14,031 nucleotides of DNA from Pseudomonadota bacterium (GCA_016198545.1 JACQIJ010000031.1:1-14031); one strand, 5' to 3'; positions 7,769 through 13,995 are shown, counted from the first letter of the stretch. Numbers and translations are program-made. Notes: generated from the sequence alone by a model not told the origin.

Positions 7769-7796
7769 ACAATATTACGGTATTCCGTAATATTGT
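7769..7796. repeat. Perfect 12-bp inverted repeat with 4-base spacer
   Basis: ACAATATTACGG (7769-7780) and CCGTAATATTGT (7785-7796) are exact reverse complements separated by TATT. It sits about 180 bases upstream of the TerA-like gene and about 400 upstream of the gene at 8195. No T-run follows on either strand and no gene ends here, so a terminator is unlikely. The dyad fits a regulator operator, an RNA hairpin, or a remnant of a mobile sequence. Confidence 0.7.
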
Positions 7797-7977
7797 TATA
7801 GAAAAGCGAGTTGAACAGGGAAGGTTGCAAAGCACGATACGGTTTATGTCGTTTTCGTGTTTTGCATCCGCTTTGATTTTAATAAAAAATTTTCGACGTA
7901 AATATGCGGCAGACAGGTTGGTCCTGTCTTTTGCGGCTTTATTTTGCAGACGGCGGATGAGCCGGGAATTTTCATGC

Positions 7978-8006
7978 TTAATAGGATGCCCGGATTATGC
8001 TATATT
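7978..8006 (+). promoter_or_regulatory. Candidate extended -10 promoter for the 8195 gene leader
   Basis: TTAATA (7978-7983; four of six matches to TTGACA), a 17-base spacer, then TATATT (8001-8006) preceded by TGC, which makes an extended -10 element. Predicted transcription start is about 8013. It would produce a leader of about 180 bases in front of the ATG at 8195. Confidence 0.35.
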
Positions 8007-8012
8007 ATCTTC

Positions 8013-8194
8013 GCATAAAAAACGGGAGAAAGATTCTCCTGAAAAAAAGCCGGAAACGGCAATACGAACAGGGAAGGCCATTGTGAGAATTTTATCCGGA
8101 TATCCGGGGGATTTGACGCCCGGGGGCGATGATTGCATCGAAAGATTCGCAAGTGGACGCATCTCCCGTTCAGCGACAGGACGGGAGAGATGGC
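8013..8194 (+). promoter_or_regulatory. Hairpin-rich leader with two mutually exclusive pairings, possible RNA switch
   Basis: Visible pairings: GGAGAA (8025-8030) with TTCTCC (8034-8039); GCCG-GAAA-CGGC (8049-8060), a GNRA-type tetraloop stem; the self-complementary TATCCGGATA (8093-8102); CGATG (8127-8131) with CATCG (8136-8140); and TCTCCCGT (8162-8169) with ACGGGAGA (8181-8188). The last stem buries the GGGAG Shine-Dalgarno sequence. The same ACGGGAGA 8-mer also occurs at 8022-8029, so segment 8162-8169 can pair with either copy. Pairing with the first copy would free the ribosome-binding site. No known riboswitch class is recognised. Structure is inferred by eye without energy calculation or covariation. 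Confidence 0.35.
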
Positions 8195-8578
8195 ATGTCT
8201 GATGCAAAGCGCAACATTGCGGGGCGGAAAGAGAATCCGGAAGGGGATGCATGCGAACCATCCCCCGAGGCTCTCGCCCGCCGCCTTGCGCCTGTCCTTG
8301 TCCGTCGCAGTGCAGCGGCGCCTCTTCCGGAGCGCGCGGGGTCGAGCTTTTTCTATGAGCTTGACCAGGGGTGGGAAACCCGGATTTTGTTGCAGGACAG
8401 CGAGGTGTACAAGGTCTACACGGTTCTGGCGCTGGAAGAATCGTTTGCGAATGAACGCGCAAAAGTCATATTCATTCCGCGCGCATCGACCGTTACGCGC
8501 GCCGCGGCCTTGCGGGTTTGCCGCTGCCACGGAGCGGGAAAAACGGTATTCTACGAAGTGAAGGGGGATGAGCCCTGA
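8195..8578 (+). CDS. Small hypothetical protein
   Basis: A 127-residue protein I do not recognise. The N-terminal third (1-50) is polar, with Arg, Ala, Pro and Glu (SPEALARRLAPVLVRRSA at 23-40), and is probably partly helical or disordered. The second half (about 50-125) looks like a small alpha/beta domain, with alternating hydrophobic stretches such as SFFYELDQGWETRILL (51-66), VYKVYTVLALEE (71-82), KVIFIPRAS (90-98) and KTVFYEVKGDE (116-126), plus two Cys at 109 and 111 (VCRCHG). No signal peptide or membrane segment is seen. ATG 8195 was chosen over the in-frame ATG at 8129 because GGGAG stands seven bases upstream of 8195 and nothing suitable precedes 8129. The leader can sequester this site. 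The stop falls 5 bases from the stop of the convergent kinase gene. It appears to be monocistronic. Confidence 0.6.
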   Translation: MSDAKRNIAGRKENPEGDACEPSPEALARRLAPVLVRRSAAAPLPERAGSSFFYELDQGWETRILLQDSEVYKVYTVLALEESFANERAKVIFIPRASTVTRAAALRVCRCHGAGKTVFYEVKGDEP

Positions 8579-8583
8579 TCCCG

Positions 8584-9942
8584 TCAGGATTCAAGCCCGA
8601 ATTCTTCCAGCGCGGCCGCCTGTTTTCTAGCCAGCGCAGCCGCGTCGAAGCCTTCTATCATTTCGTTGAACAGGCGGTACCAGTTCACTTCCGCTTTCAG
8701 GTGCAGGAACACGGACCCAAGGCCCAGCGCGGCGCGGTCCATGAACACGAATTCGCGCGGCACGGCCACGCCGCCGCCGGATTTCCTTAAACGTTTATGC
8801 ACTTCCGCTGCCGTCTCGCGGCCGTAGACGCCGCCGGTGACTTCGCCGATCGGGCGTATTTTATCCTCCAGCACGGGCCCGTACAGGAATTTAGCCCACA
8901 TGATCAGCGCGTCGATTTGTTCGTTTTTCAGGTTTTTAAATCCCCATGTTTCGAACGCATGCACGGCAAGCGCGCGGTCGCCGTCATGCAGGGCGCGGTA
9001 TAAACCGATAACGCCGCCGATGAAGGCGGGCGGGAATACGCGCACGCAGCCGAAGTCGAGAAGGTTTATCGAGTCGTCATCGCGCACCGTGTAATTGCCC
9101 AGATGAGGGTCGCCGTGAATGATGCCGTAATGATAGAGCGGCGCGTACCATGCGCGGAACATGTTCAGAGCGATGCGCGCGCGTTGCTTGGCGGGCGCGT
9201 CCTTGAAATTCAGTATCCCGCGCCCGTCCAGCCATGCGCTGCATAGCAGGCGGTCCGTCGACAGATCGTCGATTACTTCCGGCACATGCACGTTTTTTTC
9301 ATTGCGCAGCATGCGGCTGTAGAGTTTGCAGTGGCGCGCTTCCAGCCTGTAATCCAGCTCCTCGTTCAGCCGCGCGGCAAGCTCGTCGTGAATGTACCGG
9401 GTCTTTATGGCGCTGTCGTATTTTTCGTACAGCGAAAAGATGATTTTGATCTGGTTCAGGTCGGCACTCACTGCCGTCGCCATATCCGGGTACTGCAGCT
9501 TGCAGGCAATCAGCCGCCCGTCATGCGTTACGGCTTTGTGCACCTGCCCGAGGCTTGCGGCGGCGGCAGCGGTTTTTTCAAACGATTTGAATTTTTTTTC
9601 CCAGTCCGGACCCAGTTCTGCCTTCATACGCCGCCGGATGAACGGCCAGCCCATCGGCGGTGCGTTCGCTTGCAGCTGTAAAAAGGCCTGGGTGTATTCG
9701 GGCGGCAGCGCTTCGGGAATGGTGGCAAGGATTTGCCCGACTTTCATAAGCGGGCCTTTGAGGTTGCCGAGCGCGGCCAGCAATTGTCGGGCATGTTCTT
9801 CGCGCTCTATTTTAAGGCCGAAATAACGTTCCCCCGCCATGCGCGCGGCGAGACCCGCGACCGTGCCGCCGACTTTGCCGTAGCGGGCAATCGCGCCGGT
9901 CACCGACTTGCGATCCTCTTTACCTTGGACTTTCCGTGCCAT
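8584..9942 (-). CDS. ABC1/COQ8/UbiB-family atypical kinase (AarF-like)
   Basis: A 452-residue atypical protein-kinase-like ATPase of the ABC1/UbiB/COQ8 family, which supports ubiquinone biosynthesis. Diagnostic motifs: KxGQ as LMKVGQ (K67-Q70), the alanine-rich loop replacing the kinase glycine loop (AAAAASLGQVH, 125-135), the ATP-site lysine K148 in ACKLQYP, ELD (195-197), the catalytic-loop equivalent HGDPHLGN (276-283) and the metal-binding DFG (296-298). All key residues are present. The N-terminal KVGGTVAGLAARM and FEK-AAAAASLGQVH stretches resemble COQ8/ADCK more than E. coli UbiB, and no C-terminal transmembrane pair is seen. It diverges from coq9, with 44 bases between the two start codons, which strengthens the ubiquinone assignment. 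No clear Shine-Dalgarno sequence precedes the ATG. The start codon lies within an inverted-repeat region shared with coq9. Confidence 0.92.
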   Translation of the reverse strand: MARKVQGKEDRKSVTGAIARYGKVGGTVAGLAARMAGERYFGLKIEREEHARQLLAALGNLKGPLMKVGQILATIPEALPPEYTQAFLQLQANAPPMGWPFIRRRMKAELGPDWEKKFKSFEKTAAAAASLGQVHKAVTHDGRLIACKLQYPDMATAVSADLNQIKIIFSLYEKYDSAIKTRYIHDELAARLNEELDYRLEARHCKLYSRMLRNEKNVHVPEVIDDLSTDRLLCSAWLDGRGILNFKDAPAKQRARIALNMFRAWYAPLYHYGIIHGDPHLGNYTVRDDDSINLLDFGCVRVFPPAFIGGVIGLYRALHDGDRALAVHAFETWGFKNLKNEQIDALIMWAKFLYGPVLEDKIRPIGEVTGGVYGRETAAEVHKRLRKSGGGVAVPREFVFMDRAALGLGSVFLHLKAEVNWYRLFNEMIEGFDAAALARKQAAALEEFGLES

Positions 9943-9978
9943 AGATTAAAGAATTGCTACGTTAATCATGGAAAGTCC
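9927..9978. promoter_or_regulatory. Mirrored inverted repeats in the kinase/coq9 divergent start region
   Basis: GGACTTTCC (9927-9935) and GGAAAGTCC (9970-9978) are exact 9-bp reverse complements. Inside them GATTAA (9944-9949) and TTAATC (9962-9967) form a second pair. The left 9-mer lies inside the kinase coding start, and the right one lies 8 bases before the coq9 ATG. The same motif order therefore faces each gene, as expected for a shared operator or coordinated control. Spacing is unequal (8 and 2 bases), so it is not one perfect palindrome. Confidence 0.5.
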
Positions 9979-9986
9979 AGCGGCAA

Positions 9987-10583
9987 ATGAACAGGAAATC
10001 CTACACCGACCTTCGCGACGGCCTGATCCGGGCTGCGCTGCCGCATGTGCCGTTTGACGGGTGGACGCGGGAAGCGCTGGAAAAAGCTGCCATCGACGCA
10101 GGCCGCGGGAAAGATATGGCCGCCGCCCTGTTTCCGGCCGGCGTCCGGGATGCGCTGGACGCGTTCGCCGACCTGGCTGACCGGGAAATGCTGGCGGCAT
10201 TATATCTGCTTGATCCGGAAGGGATGCGCATCCGCGATCGGGTTCATAGAGCAGTTATGGAAAGATTTGCGTTTCTACAACAATATCGTGAGGCTGAACG
10301 GCTGGCGCTTGGCTACTGGACGTTGCCGCATCGTGCCCCGCATGCGGCCAGAATCGTCTGGCGCACCGCCGATCGCATTTGGGATTGGGCAGGGGATACG
10401 GCGACGGATTATAACCGGTATACCAAGCGCGGCTTATTGTCGGGCGTACTGGGCGCAACCGCGCTGGCGTGGCTGAACGACGATTCTCGTGATATGGCAA
10501 GCACGGAGGCTTTTCTGTCCCGCCGCATCGAAAATGTAATGCAATTGGGCCGCATTATTGGCAAAATTCGTAAAACAGGGTGA
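9987..10583 (+). CDS. coq9: COQ9-family ubiquinone biosynthesis protein
   Basis: A 198-residue protein of the COQ9 family. It has a TetR-like helical fold but no regulatory role: COQ9 binds lipid/quinone intermediates and assists the hydroxylation steps of ubiquinone synthesis. Recognised by ALPHVPFDGWTREALEKAA (17-35) near the N-terminus and the strongly conserved C-terminal block VWRTADRIWDWAGDTATDYN (124-143), YTKRGLLSGV (145-154) and FLSRRIENV (176-184). In many alphaproteobacteria this gene lies divergent from rpsU; here its divergent partner is the COQ8-type kinase, also a ubiquinone protein. The ATG at 9987 lacks a strong Shine-Dalgarno sequence. It leads a tight plus-strand run: the next gene begins 3 bases after its stop, so the two are probably translationally coupled. 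Confidence 0.92.
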   Translation: MNRKSYTDLRDGLIRAALPHVPFDGWTREALEKAAIDAGRGKDMAAALFPAGVRDALDAFADLADREMLAALYLLDPEGMRIRDRVHRAVMERFAFLQQYREAERLALGYWTLPHRAPHAARIVWRTADRIWDWAGDTATDYNRYTKRGLLSGVLGATALAWLNDDSRDMASTEAFLSRRIENVMQLGRIIGKIRKTG

Positions 10584-10586
10584 GTC

Positions 10587-11306
10587 GTGACGGATATCAG
10601 CAAACAGATGCAAATGGAACGCATGCGCAAACTGGCCCTGAAGGTCAGAGCGTGGACGGGCCTCGTCTTTGTCGCGTTCTTTTTCTTTCTTATCGCCCTT
10701 ATCGGTTTGGGGCCGCTGGTAAAGGAATTCCGGCCTGCGCCGCCCGGTTTGTCGACGGGGCCTGATGGCAAGGGATTGGTGGCGCCGTTTGCTGAGGATG
10801 CCGCGCCGTCGGCGGCACAGGCCGGCGCGTCGGCTGTGCCTGCGAAAGATCTGGGCGATTCCCACCGCCCTTACCTGCAGGTTAGCGGGTGGCTGGAGGA
10901 AAAGATATCCCAACTGATGAATACGGACGCCCCATCCTTTGAACAACATAAAAAGGAGACGTCCGTTTTCCTCGATCAGAGCGCGGCAAGCGAATATACG
11001 GCATTCATGGCAAACAGCAAAATCATCGAAACCCTGCAGGCCAACGATCTTCAGGTTCGGGCGCATGTGGAGGAAAGGCCGCTCCTGCTGAACAAGGGCA
11101 GCGTGGACGGTCGTTACCGCTGGCTGTTCGAGATGCCGGTGATGTTGACTTTTCTTCCACGCAGCACTAACACCTATAAGGGTTCAAGTCCGGCCAGCCA
11201 GAGCGTTATTATATCCGTGCAGGTCGGGCGCGTCGGAACGGACGTCAATGACGATGAGCTTGTCATCGAAACGTTTTCCGTCCGTCAGAAACCGGGCATA
11301 AAATAA
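10587..11306 (+). CDS. DotI/IcmL/TraM-like inner-membrane protein (type IVB secretion family)
   Basis: A 239-residue bitopic membrane protein. A short basic cytoplasmic tail (1-22) precedes one transmembrane helix (about 24-44, rich in Phe), then a Pro/Ala-rich linker (48-92) and a periplasmic domain (about 95-235). The C-terminal part resembles DotI/IcmL of type IVB secretion and TraM of IncI plasmids: SEYTAFMANSKIIETLQAND (135-154), PLLLNKGSVDGRYRWLFEMP (165-184), VMLTFLPRS (185-193) and SVIISVQVGRV (206-216), then a short tail. DotI forms inner-membrane rings with DotJ in the secretion complex. The match is by pattern from memory and the family is divergent, so another bitopic envelope protein is possible. 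The start is GTG at 10587 after GGGTGAG, only 3 bases past the coq9 stop. No other dot/icm gene is visible here. Confidence 0.6.
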   Translation: MTDISKQMQMERMRKLALKVRAWTGLVFVAFFFFLIALIGLGPLVKEFRPAPPGLSTGPDGKGLVAPFAEDAAPSAAQAGASAVPAKDLGDSHRPYLQVSGWLEEKISQLMNTDAPSFEQHKKETSVFLDQSAASEYTAFMANSKIIETLQANDLQVRAHVEERPLLLNKGSVDGRYRWLFEMPVMLTFLPRSTNTYKGSSPASQSVIISVQVGRVGTDVNDDELVIETFSVRQKPGIK

Positions 11307-11329
11307 CAGGCAAATACCAAGGAGAGAAA

Positions 11330-11620
11330 ATGGCAGGAAGCAGCGCGAAAGTCATTCCCGCGAATGACGGGGAAACGGCGGATGTTGGCGGTGTCGCTGG
11401 CAAGAGGTTGAAGTCCCTGATTGAAAGAATCGAAAGGCTGGAAATCGAAAAATCAGAGCTGGCCGAAGATATAAAAGAAATCTATGGCGAGGCGAAGGGC
11501 ACGGGTTTCGATCCCAAGACCATCCGCAGGATTATCCGTCTGCGGAAGATGGATATCGAAAAACGCCGCGAGGAGGATGAACTTCTCGATCTGTACAAAG
11601 CGGCTATCGGCATGGCGTAA
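11330..11620 (+). CDS. gapR: GapR-family (UPF0335/DUF2312) nucleoid-associated protein
   Basis: A 96-residue helical protein of the alphaproteobacterial DUF2312/GapR family. GapR binds overtwisted, AT-rich DNA ahead of replication and transcription forks and stimulates topoisomerases; it is essential or important in Caulobacter. Family signature: LKSLIERIERLEIEKSELAE (28-47), DIKEIYGEAKGTGFDPKTIR (48-67), RIIRLRKMD (68-76), and a C-terminal helix ending in LLDLYKAAIGMA (85-96). Residues 1-24 are a longer, probably flexible tail. A strong AAGGAGAG precedes the ATG. It lies 23 bases after the DotI/IcmL-like gene and 11 bases before the O-antigen-ligase-like gene, so it appears to be in the middle of an operon with functionally unrelated genes. 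Confidence 0.94.
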   Translation: MAGSSAKVIPANDGETADVGGVAGKRLKSLIERIERLEIEKSELAEDIKEIYGEAKGTGFDPKTIRRIIRLRKMDIEKRREEDELLDLYKAAIGMA

Positions 11621-11631
11621 TACGGGTTAAA

Positions 11632-13614
11632 ATGACGGTCTGGTTCGCCGTCATGCAGATCGCACACACTTATTTTTACCGGCATTTTCCGGCATTTTCT
11701 CAAGTCATCGCCATTCCGGCGCTTTTGATGGCGCTGGGGTTCGGCATATTTTTTCACGGAACGCAGGATATCCTGTATGCGCCCTGCATCTTCGCGGTTC
11801 TGATTGCGGGTGGCGCGATGCTGGCGGATGCTTGCGGTCGCGGTTTTTCATTTCCCCGAACGGCAACAGCGGGATTTATGCTGGCGTACTGGGTCTATCT
11901 GCTGATTGCACTGTCGTGGTCTACGGCTCCTTATATCAGTTTCTTTTTCTTTCTTATCTTCAGCATTCCCCCTTTTTTATTTTTTGCATTTTCCGTTCAT
12001 CCATGCGCAGCTGAAAAAACGCGCGTTTATGAAATCGCGATTCTCGCCGCGCTGGCGGTTCTGGCCGTCTGGGCCATCGTCCAGTTTTTCTTTTTGTTCG
12101 ATGATTACGGGGCGCGCATCAAACATCCGTTTTTCGATCCGAACAGCATGGCCGCGATGATGAATATGGGGTTGTTCCCGGCGGCGGCTCTGTATCTGCG
12201 GGAACGGGGCAGGCGGCGCTCATGTCTGTTCTTTTGCCTAACACTGGTTTTCTATGCAGGCCTGCTTGTCACCCAGAGCCGCGGCGGCATGCTGGGCATG
12301 GGCGTGTCCATGCTTGTCCTGCTGGTTCTTTCCGCGCGTCCCCTGAAGGAACGGGGATGGAAAATCGCTGCGCTGTGCGCACTGTTGTTTGTCCTTCCGT
12401 TTTTGATTCAGATGTATGGCCTTGCAGTTCACGACAGGGGCATTGCCAAATCGTTTGGCGCGGGCCTCGTGGCGGATACGACGGATCGTGTTGCGTTGTG
12501 GAAGGCGTCATGGCAGATGATCCGCGATCATTTCTGGACGGGCACGGGGCTTGCCAGCTTTACCTATCATTACGGCGCCTACCGCATGCCCGTCGATCGC
12601 AGCGACGGGTATTTCGCCCACATGGATCCGCTGCAGTTCTGGGTGGAGATGGGCGTGGCGGCGCCGGTTCTTTTTTATGCGGTTCTGACCTCAATCCTGT
12701 TTCGCACGGTCAGGGCCGCGAACCTGATGCGCGGCGACCATGACGCGCGCATTCGGATTCTCGGTTTGTTTTGCGCAATGCTGGCGCTCGTTCTTCATAC
12801 GCATCTTACGTTCCATCTGTATATGCCGGCGATACTCGTGCCGCTGTCCGTTCTACTTTTTTGCTGGTACGGCCTCACGGAAAAATCCGTGGGCGGCGAT
12901 GCGCGGTTTATGATTTCATCGCAAAAGGCGAAAAGAGCGTTTATGGCGGCCTCACTTTTCCTGATTGCCGTTGCGGGTGCATGGAGCGTCAGGGCTTCTA
13001 TGGGATCGTATTATATCGGCAGGGCGGCAACCGACATATATACGGGCGCGCTTGATAAAGCCCGCGACAATCTTGACCGCGCGACCTTCTGGACCGTCGG
13101 CAGCCGTCCGCAAACTCCTCAATACGAAGCTCTGTGGCGGCGTGAAAAACTGCGTACGCAGGGCAAGGCAATGAATATGCAGGAGAAGTCCGTTCTGTAT
13201 GGCGAGGCTTTGAGTTTTGCAGATGAAGCATTGCGCCGGCAGCCTTCCTATGTCCAGATGCGTAATGACAAGGCGCTTCTTTATTTTATGGGCTATCCGG
13301 AACTGGAATCCGGCGGTCTGGACAAAGCAGAGCGCGAATTGCTGCTGCTTCTTGAAGAGGACGGGCTGAGCATAGATGCGCGGCTGGGGCTTGCGAGCAT
13401 CTACCGCCGCAAGGGCGAACTGAAAAAGGCCGCGGACATCCTCGAGGACGGCATGATCTGGCCGCGCCCCCGGGGACAGCCGGATATCAATTATCTTGTC
13501 ATGCTGGCGAACCTGAAACTGCAAATGGGCGACAGGATCGCGCATGACGTGCTGATCGCCGAGGCGCGCAGGCGCGCCTCGCATTACGGACTTTTATTCA
13601 ACAGGGTTGAATAA
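11632..13614 (+). CDS. O-antigen ligase/polymerase (Wzy_C) family membrane protein with C-terminal TPR region
   Basis: A 660-residue polytopic membrane protein. The first about 455 residues contain roughly 11-13 hydrophobic segments. They include the Wzy_C/WaaL hallmark LLVTQSRGGMLGMGVSMLVL (211-230, Arg217), then a large periplasmic loop with DRVALWKASWQMI (285-297, Arg286) and HMDPLQFWVEMG (330-341, His330 and Glu339), the residues typical of O-antigen ligases and related glycan-transfer enzymes. Residues about 458-655 are soluble and TPR-like (for example GLDKAERELLLLLEEDGLSI, LGLASIYRRKGELKKAADIL). Likely role: transfer or polymerisation of undecaprenyl-linked glycan at the periplasmic face; acceptor (lipid A core, capsule or pilin) unknown. 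ATG 11632 has no strong ribosome-binding site; ATG 11653 is an alternative. It closes the coq9 run, and its stop abuts the stop of the convergent next gene with no gap. Confidence 0.85.
   Translation: MTVWFAVMQIAHTYFYRHFPAFSQVIAIPALLMALGFGIFFHGTQDILYAPCIFAVLIAGGAMLADACGRGFSFPRTATAGFMLAYWVYLLIALSWSTAPYISFFFFLIFSIPPFLFFAFSVHPCAAEKTRVYEIAILAALAVLAVWAIVQFFFLFDDYGARIKHPFFDPNSMAAMMNMGLFPAAALYLRERGRRRSCLFFCLTLVFYAGLLVTQSRGGMLGMGVSMLVLLVLSARPLKERGWKIAALCALLFVLPFLIQMYGLAVHDRGIAKSFGAGLVADTTDRVALWKASWQMIRDHFWTGTGLASFTYHYGAYRMPVDRSDGYFAHMDPLQFWVEMGVAAPVLFYAVLTSILFRTVRAANLMRGDHDARIRILGLFCAMLALVLHTHLTFHLYMPAILVPLSVLLFCWYGLTEKSVGGDARFMISSQKAKRAFMAASLFLIAVAGAWSVRASMGSYYIGRAATDIYTGALDKARDNLDRATFWTVGSRPQTPQYEALWRREKLRTQGKAMNMQEKSVLYGEALSFADEALRRQPSYVQMRNDKALLYFMGYPELESGGLDKAERELLLLLEEDGLSIDARLGLASIYRRKGELKKAADILEDGMIWPRPRGQPDINYLVMLANLKLQMGDRIAHDVLIAEARRRASHYGLLFNRVE
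13560..13581 (+). repeat. GC-rich 10-bp inverted repeat in the ligase gene 3' end
   Basis: CGAGGCGCGC (13560-13569) and GCGCGCCTCG (13572-13581) are perfect complements with a 2-base spacer (AG). It lies inside codons encoding AEARRRAS, about 30 bases before the stop. No T-run follows, so it is not a canonical terminator, but it could act as an RNA 3'-stabilising or pausing hairpin between convergent genes. Confidence 0.55.
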
Positions 13615-13995
13615 TCAGTTGATGGAATTGGTAGGCGGCTGCCGGTTGAGCAACTGCCATGTCTGCGCCAGGTTGTTCCAGTTTCCGTTCCGGCCGCGTC
13701 TGCGTTCTTCAAGATTAAGGCGCAGCAGGGCGCGGCTTTCCGACGGCAGGTCGTCTTCGGTCATGCCCATCTCCACCAGAAGACTGCGCACTTCTTCCTG
13801 CTCTTGCTCGATCTCGCGGATCAGGTCCAGTTCGTTTTCATGGGATTCGGGGATGTGCCGGGCGCGGCTTCGAATCCATTGAATCAGAAGGATCATTTCC
13901 CGCGCGCTGTATTGTGACTCGCCCTTTATGGCCCGTCTCAGAAGGCTTTTTTTGATGTCCAGGCGCGTCCTGACGCCTGTGTCCTCATCCGGCAT
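13615..13995 (-). CDS. Small charged hypothetical protein, predicted coiled coil
   Basis: A 126-residue protein I cannot assign to a family. It is highly charged and mostly helical in appearance. Residues 10-48 contain RLDIKKSLLRRAIKGESQYS and a hydrophobic-basic helix (REMILLIQWIRSRARH, 32-47). Residues about 52-77 (HENELDLIREIEQEQEEVRS and following) look like a short coiled coil. The tail (96-126) is rich in Arg, Asn and Gln. No signal peptide or membrane segment is seen. The start is well supported: AGGGAG lies 5 bases from the ATG at 13995. Its stop directly abuts the stop of the convergent ligase gene. The upstream 36 bases to the window end show nothing decisive, so promoter and partner genes lie outside. 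Confidence 0.7.
   Translation of the reverse strand: MPDEDTGVRTRLDIKKSLLRRAIKGESQYSAREMILLIQWIRSRARHIPESHENELDLIREIEQEQEEVRSLLVEMGMTEDDLPSESRALLRLNLEERRRGRNGNWNNLAQTWQLLNRQPPTNSIN

Larger units (their letters stand above)
7589..8012. other. Long AT-rich intergenic region upstream of the ter pair
   Basis: Over 400 bases with no convincing protein gene, and visibly more AT-rich than the flanking coding DNA. It holds a candidate promoter for the TerA-like gene near 7624, a perfect inverted repeat at 7769-7796, and a candidate plus-strand promoter at 7978-8006. I see no tRNA, no rRNA and no repeat array. A weak open frame from TTG 7825 to 8202 crosses its right half and is judged unlikely (see rejected items). 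Confidence 0.5.

Noticed and set aside
7770..7778. CAATATTAC resembling the TAATATTAC nick site of geminivirus-type rolling-circle origins
   Set aside because: It differs at the first base, lies in the stem instead of the loop, and no Rep gene is nearby.
8129..8194. In-frame ATG at 8129 as the start of the small hypothetical gene
   Set aside because: No Shine-Dalgarno sequence precedes it, while GGGAG stands at the right distance before ATG 8195. The extra 22 residues would be encoded across the hairpins.
7825..8202. 125-codon plus-strand frame from TTG that overlaps the 8195 start codon region by 8 bases
   Set aside because: Most of it lies in AT-rich DNA with non-coding composition. Its start is a weak TTG, the protein resembles nothing known, and the candidate promoter and structured leader sit inside it. 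The 8-base overlap typical of coupled genes keeps a small doubt.
7995..8462. Minus-strand frames of 155 and 176 codons across the leader and small gene
   Set aside because: Pro, Arg and Cys-rich shadow translations without ribosome-binding sites or recognisable motifs.
9927..9935. GGACTTTCC resembles a eukaryotic NF-kappaB site
   Set aside because: Coincidental in bacterial DNA; the interest lies only in its inverted repetition.
13560..13581. Intrinsic terminator for the ligase gene
   Set aside because: Stem is perfect but the loop has only two bases, no T-run follows, and it lies inside the coding sequence.
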